Origin: UBA4416 sp036676295
GTDB taxonomy: Bacteria; Bacteroidota; Bacteroidia; B-17B0; Aurantibacillaceae
Direction of reading: 5' to 3'
NCBI GenBank assembly: GCA_036676295.1
Contig: JAKFDE010000030.1
Span: 136,072-200,071, forward strand
Length of the DNA: 64,000 bases
In this document: positions 59,447-64,000 of the stretch, one piece after another
Numbering within the stretch: the first letter of the stretch is position 1
How the letters are laid out: every line of letters begins with the position of its first letter
Notes under the pieces: generated by a model
The model's input: only the letters and a program-made list of their open reading frames with translations
The model's database searches: none
What the model was told of the DNA's origin: nothing
Translations under genes and position numbers: made by a program

Positions 59447-61858
59447 CACTTTTAATTTCGCAAACTTCAATAATAAATTTTTCTCACCGGCATCTCTAAA
59501 TTGAATACAAGCTTTTGCTTCCGGATAAACACCTTCAATAGCAGTAATTTCTCCTATTCCAAATTTTTCGTGCTCTACGACACTCCCTACTCTTAAACTT
59601 GCATTAGCGCTTGTATCTGTTGGCGAATTAGTTGCCATCATACGTTTAGCTAATGGAATCAATTTTTTAGGAGGCGCAAAATTAATAGGCTTAGGTTCTT
59701 CTTTTTGAAAAGCACTTGGTTTATTAAAATCTATAGACTTACCCGGACTAGAAAAAGACTTTTGAGTTCTCATAAAAGCATCTTCGCTAAATTTCTTAGA
59801 AGCAGGTTCAATAGGAAAATCCACAAAATCTTCGTGCAACTCATCTAAAAAACGACTTGGCTCACAATAGATCAGATTACCAAAACGGTAACGCGTTGTT
59901 GCATAACTTAAGGTTGCTTTCTTCTCGGCACGTGTAATGGCTACATAAAACAAACGACGTTCTTCTTCTAATTCGCTACGGCTATTCAGTGCCATTTGCG
60001 ATGGAAATAAATTTTCTTCTAAACCAACAATATGTACATAAGGAAATTCCAATCCTTTGGAAGCGTGAATAGTCATCATCGTTACCTTATCTGCATTTTT
60101 TTCATCCTCTCCTTCTTTGTCTACATCCGTTAACAAAGTAATTTCCTGCATAAACTCATCCAAGGTTTTAAGTTCAGCTGATTGTTCCGGCGAATCAAAT
60201 AACTCCGTTGGATTTACTGGCGTATTCTGAGTAATGGCATCTTTTAATTCTTCTTCCTGCGGCGTTCTGTCTTGCTCCACAAAATCTTTAATACCATTCA
60301 ATAACTCCTGTATGTTTTCATAACGACTCACTCCTTCAGGTGTTTTATCATTATAAAGATCTTTCACAATACCACTGCTTACTGCAATATGATTGGCGCA
60401 TTCAAAAGCATCTTTGTAAGGAATCATTAAGGAATAGGTTTTAATAGCCGTTGTAAACTCTTCTATTTTAGCCGCCGTTCCGCTATTAATACCAATATTA
60501 AATGTTTTTAAATTATCAATGACTTCCCACATGCTAATGTCGTGCTCCATGGCAGCAATCATTACCTTATCCATGGTTGTTTGCCCGATCCCACGGGTTG
60601 GATAATTAATAATTCTTTTCAAAGATTCATCATCATTATGATTAATGGCTAATCTAAAATAAGACAACACATCTTTAATTTCTTTACGTTGGTAAAAGGA
60701 AATACCACCATAAATACGGTAAGGAATATTCAATTTACGAAACGACTCTTCAAATGAACGAGATTGAGAGTTGGTTCTATAAAGCACTGCAAAATCTTTA
60801 TAATGCGCTTGTTGTGTGTAATGTGTTTGGTAAATTTCGTTAGCTACTTTTTGCCCTTCTTCATTATCAGTACTAGCTTTCAAAACTTTAATTTTTTCAC
60901 CTTCTTCGTTATCGGTGAAAATATTTTTCTTGAACTGATCTTTGTTATTAGCGATCACGCCACTGGCAGCCTTAACAATAGTTTGTGTACTACGGTAGTT
61001 TTGTTCTAACTTAAATGTTTTAAGATCCGGATAATCTTTTTCGAAATTTAAAATGTTTTGAATGTTAGCACCACGAAACGAATAGATACTCTGAGCATCA
61101 TCACCTACTACACAAATGTTTTGAAAACGTGCTGCTAATTGCTTCACAATAACGTATTGTGAAAAGTTAGTATCCTGGTACTCATCCACCAAAATGTATT
61201 TGAATTTACTTTGGTATTTCAATAACACCTCCGGAAAATCGCGCATCAAAATATTAGTATTGAACAACAGATCATCAAAATCCATTGCACCGGATTTGAA
61301 ATTACGTTTTTGATATGCCAGATACACTTGTCCTAATAAGGGTTTATTAGAACTTCTATCTTCAGCCTGAGTAATAGGATTATTTAAATATTGATGCGCA
61401 GAAATTAAACTGTTCTTTGCAGATGAAATACGGTTCAATACCAAAGATGGCTTATAAACCTTATCATCTAAATTCAATTGTTTCAAAATATCTTTGATAA
61501 CGCTTTTGCTGTCATCCGTATCATAAATGGTAAAATTGCTTGGGTAACCTAATTTTTCGGCTTCAAAACGTAATATTTTCGCAAAAATAGAGTGAAAAGT
61601 TCCCATCCAGATATTCTTTGCCTCTTTAGTACCAACGATCTTGGCAATACGCTCTTTCATTTCGCGTGCTGCTTTATTGGTAAACGTAAGCGCTAAAATA
61701 TTAAACGCATCGTTGCCTTTGTGCATGATATGGGCAATACGATAGGTCAACACACGTGTTTTGCCGGATCCTGCACCGGCAATGATCATTACAGGTCCAT
61801 CCGTAGTTTCGGCCGCTGCGCGTTGCACCGGATTTAGTTCATTTAAATAGTCGCTCAT
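59438..61858 (-). CDS. ATP-dependent DNA helicase, UvrD/PcrA type
   Basis: ATG 61858 begins MSDYLNELNPVQRAAAETTD; an in-frame TTG three codons upstream is less likely. The 806-residue superfamily 1A helicase has motif I AGAGSGKTRVL (about 26-36), LTFTNKAAREMKER, motif II VDEYQDTN, DDAQSIYSFRGA, LEQNYRS, and MTIHASKGLEFPYVHIVGLE with VAITRAEKKA. The C-terminal domain (RVGSVVEHEKFGIGEITAIE) is the RNA-polymerase-binding Tudor-like fold of PcrA/UvrD. It acts in repair and replication-transcription conflict. It is a single gene, divergent from ssb. Confidence 0.96.
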   Translation of the reverse strand: MSDYLNELNPVQRAAAETTDGPVMIIAGAGSGKTRVLTYRIAHIMHKGNDAFNILALTFTNKAAREMKERIAKIVGTKEAKNIWMGTFHSIFAKILRFEAEKLGYPSNFTIYDTDDSKSVIKDILKQLNLDDKVYKPSLVLNRISSAKNSLISAHQYLNNPITQAEDRSSNKPLLGQVYLAYQKRNFKSGAMDFDDLLFNTNILMRDFPEVLLKYQSKFKYILVDEYQDTNFSQYVIVKQLAARFQNICVVGDDAQSIYSFRGANIQNILNFEKDYPDLKTFKLEQNYRSTQTIVKAASGVIANNKDQFKKNIFTDNEEGEKIKVLKASTDNEEGQKVANEIYQTHYTQQAHYKDFAVLYRTNSQSRSFEESFRKLNIPYRIYGGISFYQRKEIKDVLSYFRLAINHNDDESLKRIINYPTRGIGQTTMDKVMIAAMEHDISMWEVIDNLKTFNIGINSGTAAKIEEFTTAIKTYSLMIPYKDAFECANHIAVSSGIVKDLYNDKTPEGVSRYENIQELLNGIKDFVEQDRTPQEEELKDAITQNTPVNPTELFDSPEQSAELKTLDEFMQEITLLTDVDKEGEDEKNADKVTMMTIHASKGLEFPYVHIVGLEENLFPSQMALNSRSELEEERRLFYVAITRAEKKATLSYATTRYRFGNLIYCEPSRFLDELHEDFVDFPIEPASKKFSEDAFMRTQKSFSSPGKSIDFNKPSAFQKEEPKPINFAPPKKLIPLAKRMMATNSPTDTSANASLRVGSVVEHEKFGIGEITAIEGVYPEAKACIQFRDAGEKNLLLKFAKLKVVM

Positions 61859-61988
61859 TACCGGCAAAAGTACTAATTAAGCCAATTTGAAAATTGAGAA
61901 CTTTTAAATTTTATACACGCTTTTATTGTTCATTTTTCCATCAACCTCGGAATTCAGTAGATGAATAAGTTGCAAAACTATTTTTTTT

Positions 61989-61996
61989 TAACTTTG
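61989..61996 (+). promoter_or_regulatory. candidate -7 promoter box of ssb
   Basis: TAACTTTG is an exact TAnnTTTG match 34 nt before ATG 62031. TTG lies 16 nt upstream of the box. Confidence 0.5.
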
Positions 61997-62030
61997 TTTG
62001 TTATAGTACTCATTCTTAAAGTTAAACATT

Positions 62031-62459
62031 ATGGCAGGTGTAAATAAAGTAATACTAATTGGAAATTTAGGCAAAGATCCTGAATTGAAATATTTAGAAG
62101 GGAATATTGCTCGTTTAAATTTTAGTATAGCTACCAGCGAATTCCACAAGGATAAAAACGGTAATAAAATTGAGCAAACCGAGTGGCACAATGTTGTGTT
62201 GTGGAGAAGCATGGCCGAAAGTGCTGAAAAGATCCTTAAAAAAGGAACTCAAATATATTTAGAAGGAAAATTACAAACCCGCCAATGGATCGATAAAGAT
62301 GGCAACAAACGCAATATTACCGAAGTTGTTGGGGAATCCTTTTTAGTATTGCAACGAAAAGAAAATAGTCCCGGAAATGGCAATTCAAACGCAAGTGCTG
62401 AGGATACCGGAAGTGTTAACTTTGAAGACTTAGGTCGTAAGGACGATTTGCCTTTTTAA
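62031..62459 (+). CDS. ssb: single-stranded DNA-binding protein
   Basis: The 142-residue protein has the SSB OB-fold (VNKVILIGNLGKDPELKYLE, LNFSIATSE, EWHNVVLWRSMAESAEKILK, IYLEGKLQTRQWIDKDGNKR). A short disordered linker precedes the acidic C-terminal tip (KDDLPF), the docking site for repair and replication partners. In Bacteroidota ssb commonly precedes gldE and gldD. Here gldD follows but gldE is missing, and a 152-bp repeat element fills the gap. Confidence 0.97.
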   Translation: MAGVNKVILIGNLGKDPELKYLEGNIARLNFSIATSEFHKDKNGNKIEQTEWHNVVLWRSMAESAEKILKKGTQIYLEGKLQTRQWIDKDGNKRNITEVVGESFLVLQRKENSPGNGNSNASAEDTGSVNFEDLGRKDDLPF

Positions 62460-62462
62460 TAT

Positions 62463-62614
62463 TTTTAACCACATAGGCACATAGAAATCTAAGGCATAAC
62501 TGTATTAAACAGACCACATAGGAAAGCTACGCTTTCCTTCTATGAGTTCCTCTTACCTTAATATTTATACATAATTACCTAGCTTATAGAACCTATGTTT
62601 CTATGTGGTTAAAA
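62463..62614. repeat. nested inverted-repeat element between ssb and gldD
   Basis: The ends are perfect 14-bp inverted repeats, TTTTAACCACATAG (62463-62476) and CTATGTGGTTAAAA (62601-62614). The interior holds a 7-bp hairpin, GGAAAGC-TAC-GCTTTCC (62521-62537), extended by CATAG/CTATG. It begins 4 nt after the ssb stop. There is no coding frame, so it resembles a small non-autonomous palindromic element (MITE/REP-like). Confidence 0.8.
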
Positions 62615-62618
62615 TCCT

Positions 62619-62626
62619 TAAATTTG
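62619..62626 (+). promoter_or_regulatory. near-leaderless -7 promoter box of gldD
   Basis: TAAATTTG is an exact TAnnTTTG match ending 5 nt before ATG 62632 and starting 5 nt after the repeat element. The -33 region (TTTC, 62598-62601) would lie partly in the right arm of the repeat. Confidence 0.55.
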
Positions 62627-62631
62627 TTTTC

Positions 62632-63249
62632 ATGAAAACTTTATCCTCTTTTAAACTACTGGTAATTTTAGCTGTGTTATTTTCTGTAACATCTTGTGGC
62701 GACGATGATGATGAAGTGTATTCACCAAAACCAAAAGGTTATTTCAGAATTGATTTTCCTGAAAAAACATACAGGATGTATGACAGTCTTTGCCCATACA
62801 GTTTTGAGATCCCTACCTACTCTTTTATTAATAATGATAAGCACATGGGTGCAGATCCTTGCTGGATCAATGTAAACTTCCCAAAATACAATGCTCAATT
62901 ACATTTAAGCTATAAAGAGATCACCAATAATTTAGATACCATTTTAAATGAAAGCCGTGACCTGGCCATTAAACATCAGGTAAAAGCAACAGGATTAGAT
63001 GAAACTGTGATCATCAGAGATAGCGCAAACGTATATGGCTTAGTATATGACATTAGTGGCAACACAGCTTCTAACGTGCAGTTTTATTTAACGGATAGTA
63101 CCAAACATTATATGCGAGGTGCCTTGTATTTTAACGCCGTTCCTAATATTGATTCCATGAAAATTGTAGTAGATTTCTTAAGAAAAGACATCGTACACAT
63201 GATCCAAACCTTTAAGTGGAAAGGTGTTGGTGGAGTTAAAGGAAAGTGA
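62632..63249 (+). CDS. gldD: gliding motility lipoprotein GldD
   Basis: ATG 62632 gives 205 residues with a lipoprotein signal (MKTLSSFKLLVILAVLFSVTS, then Cys). The GldD family pattern follows: YSPKPKGYFRIDFPEKTYRM, CPYSFEIPTYSFI, PCWINVNFPKYNAQLHLSYK, DTILNESRDLAIKHQVKATG, and VQFYLTDSTKHYMRGALYFN. GldD is a membrane lipoprotein needed for gliding and T9SS function in Flavobacterium. The usual partner gldE is not next to it. Its promoter abuts the repeat element. Confidence 0.94.
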   Translation: MKTLSSFKLLVILAVLFSVTSCGDDDDEVYSPKPKGYFRIDFPEKTYRMYDSLCPYSFEIPTYSFINNDKHMGADPCWINVNFPKYNAQLHLSYKEITNNLDTILNESRDLAIKHQVKATGLDETVIIRDSANVYGLVYDISGNTASNVQFYLTDSTKHYMRGALYFNAVPNIDSMKIVVDFLRKDIVHMIQTFKWKGVGGVKGK

Positions 63250-63277
63250 TTTTTAAATTCATATTAACTATTTTTTT

Positions 63278-63682
63278 ATGAAGATTGATTTTGAAATCAC
63301 TGATTTTCCAATAGAAGAACAAAAAAAGTATATTACTGCTTATTTAGAAGGTGTTTTAAAGATTACAATAAACGATGTTGTTTTTTTTGATCAATCAGGA
63401 ATTCTTTTAATTGAATACGCTAAGTGTGTATCAAAATGGTTAGCTAAAATTAAGCTTGGCAAAATAGTAGATTTCACTTATGAAACAATGGATAACGATG
63501 AATCGATTCTTTCAATAATACACGTAAAAGATAATTTTTATCGAATAGATTCCATTTGGAAAACAAATGAAGTCATTCAATTGATAAACAAAAATGAAAT
63601 TATCAAAGAATTTGACGCCTTTTTAGATAACATTAATGATGTCTTAAAAATTAGATTTAATCTTAATTTGAAAGATTTATAG
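63278..63682 (+). CDS. conserved small protein of unknown function
   Basis: The 134-residue protein has no signal peptide or membrane segment. It looks alpha/beta, with VVFFDQSGILLIEYAKCVSK and VDFTYETMDNDESILSIIHV as its core strands and helices and an acidic C-terminal helix (IKEFDAFLDNINDVLKIRFN). The size and acidity recall small immunity-type proteins, but no toxin gene is adjacent. No family is recognised. It lies 28 nt after gldD and is followed by a terminator that overlaps its stop codon. Confidence 0.65.
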   Translation: MKIDFEITDFPIEEQKKYITAYLEGVLKITINDVVFFDQSGILLIEYAKCVSKWLAKIKLGKIVDFTYETMDNDESILSIIHVKDNFYRIDSIWKTNEVIQLINKNEIIKEFDAFLDNINDVLKIRFNLNLKDL

Positions 63683-63704
63683 AGAATAGATCTCTATTTT
63701 TTTT
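63680..63704 (+). terminator. intrinsic terminator overlapping the stop codon
   Basis: TAGAGA / TCTCTA (63680-63685 with 63691-63696) has a 5-nt loop followed by eight T. The first stem bases are the TAG stop of the upstream gene. Confidence 0.8.
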
Positions 63705-63710
63705 GTTTTT

Positions 63711-63738
63711 GAAGAGCTTCGACTCCGCTCAGCCTGAC
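63711..63738. repeat. short GC-rich repeat of a type frequent in Bacteroidota
   Basis: GAAGAGCTTCGACTCCGCTC followed by AGCCTGAC stands out in an AT-rich gap. From general knowledge, similar TTCGACTnCGCTCAG..TGACA sequences recur between genes in this phylum. Only one copy is seen here. Confidence 0.4.
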
Positions 63739-63743
63739 AAAAA

Positions 63744-64000
63744 TTAACTCAACTGATCCGCTAACAATTCCATTTCGTGTTTAGCGTCTTTATGGTTGTA
63801 TATGATATTATTTACCGCATTGGTAATAGGCATGTGTACATTGTATTTTTTATTGATCTCGCACACACATTTCACCGCATAATAACCTTCGGCAATCATG
63901 TTCATTTCTAGTTGCGCTTGTTTTACGCCATAGCCTTTACCCAGCATAGTTCCAAACATACGGTTACGGCTAAATTGTGAGTAGGCTGTTACTAATAGAT
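63744..64000 (-). CDS. gpsA: glycerol-3-phosphate dehydrogenase [NAD(P)+] (5' part outside window)
   Basis: The last ~85 residues are visible, with the frame open to the right edge. They show the GpsA C-terminal signature: LLVTAYSQFSRNRMFGTMLG, KGYGVKQAQLEMNMIAEGYY, and MPITNAVNNIIYNHKDAKHE. GpsA makes sn-glycerol 3-phosphate for phospholipid synthesis. The stop codon is at 63744. It converges on the gldD transcription unit. Confidence 0.9.
   Translation of the reverse strand, partial: LLVTAYSQFSRNRMFGTMLGKGYGVKQAQLEMNMIAEGYYAVKCVCEINKKYNVHMPITNAVNNIIYNHKDAKHEMELLADQLS

Overview
The window looks like a chromosomal segment of a gliding or type IX secretion (T9SS) member of the Bacteroidota, probably Flavobacteriales-like. 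This rests on AT-rich DNA, four PorP/SprF-family or GldD-type T9SS/gliding genes, C-terminal sorting domains on several exported proteins, the Bacteroidota promoter box TAnnTTTG in front of many genes, and an almost complete absence of Shine-Dalgarno sequences. Nothing in the sequence supports a genus. No tRNA, rRNA, insertion sequence, prophage block or CRISPR array was recognised.

Region 1-11.5 kb (minus strand) is a surface-adhesin block: a type B-sorted secreted protein, a PorP/SprF protein with an extra carboxypeptidase-like domain, a 2,585-residue SprB-type repeat adhesin, and a second PorP/SprF protein cut by the window edge. The giant adhesin has a near-perfect Shine-Dalgarno sequence, exceptional here. 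Region 11.7-14.2 kb (minus) holds a zinc-ribbon coiled-coil protein, a NIF3 protein and 3-methyladenine glycosylase.

Region 14.3-23 kb (plus) is mainly aromatic catabolism: paaABCD (phenylacetyl-CoA epoxidase, paaE not present), homogentisate dioxygenase, HPPD and tryptophan 2,3-dioxygenase. The paaA and hmgA genes share a TGAC-N4-GTCA palindrome exactly 46 nt before each start codon, suggesting one regulator. The run ends in a tightly overlapping trio of chorismate mutase-like protein, U32 peptidase-family protein and ferredoxin. I read this as a candidate prephenate-dependent tRNA (or rRNA) hydroxylation unit.

Region 23-39 kb is mostly housekeeping: fatty-acid hydroxylase family protein, clpC, gyrA, a TonB-dependent receptor operon with cobalamin adenosyltransferase and PaaI thioesterase, rplS with a structured leader, and queA with a leader hairpin. 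Between rplS and queA lie two small lipoprotein genes, one with foreign codon use and cassette-like flanks.

Region 39-47 kb carries a very long Ala/Lys/Glu-helix protein, a methyltransferase, a GNAT acetyltransferase, a Ppx/GppA phosphatase, and a PorP/SprF plus SPOR-domain pair. Region 47-49.3 kb is an MbnP/MbnH-like copper-protein operon. Region 49.3-64 kb has ribH, tsaE, three tandem DUF1573 proteins, valS, efp followed directly by an orphan contractile tail-tube gene, a UvrD/PcrA helicase, ssb, gldD behind a nested inverted-repeat element, and the end of gpsA.

Promoter, terminator and secondary-structure calls were made by eye. No homology search or folding program was run.
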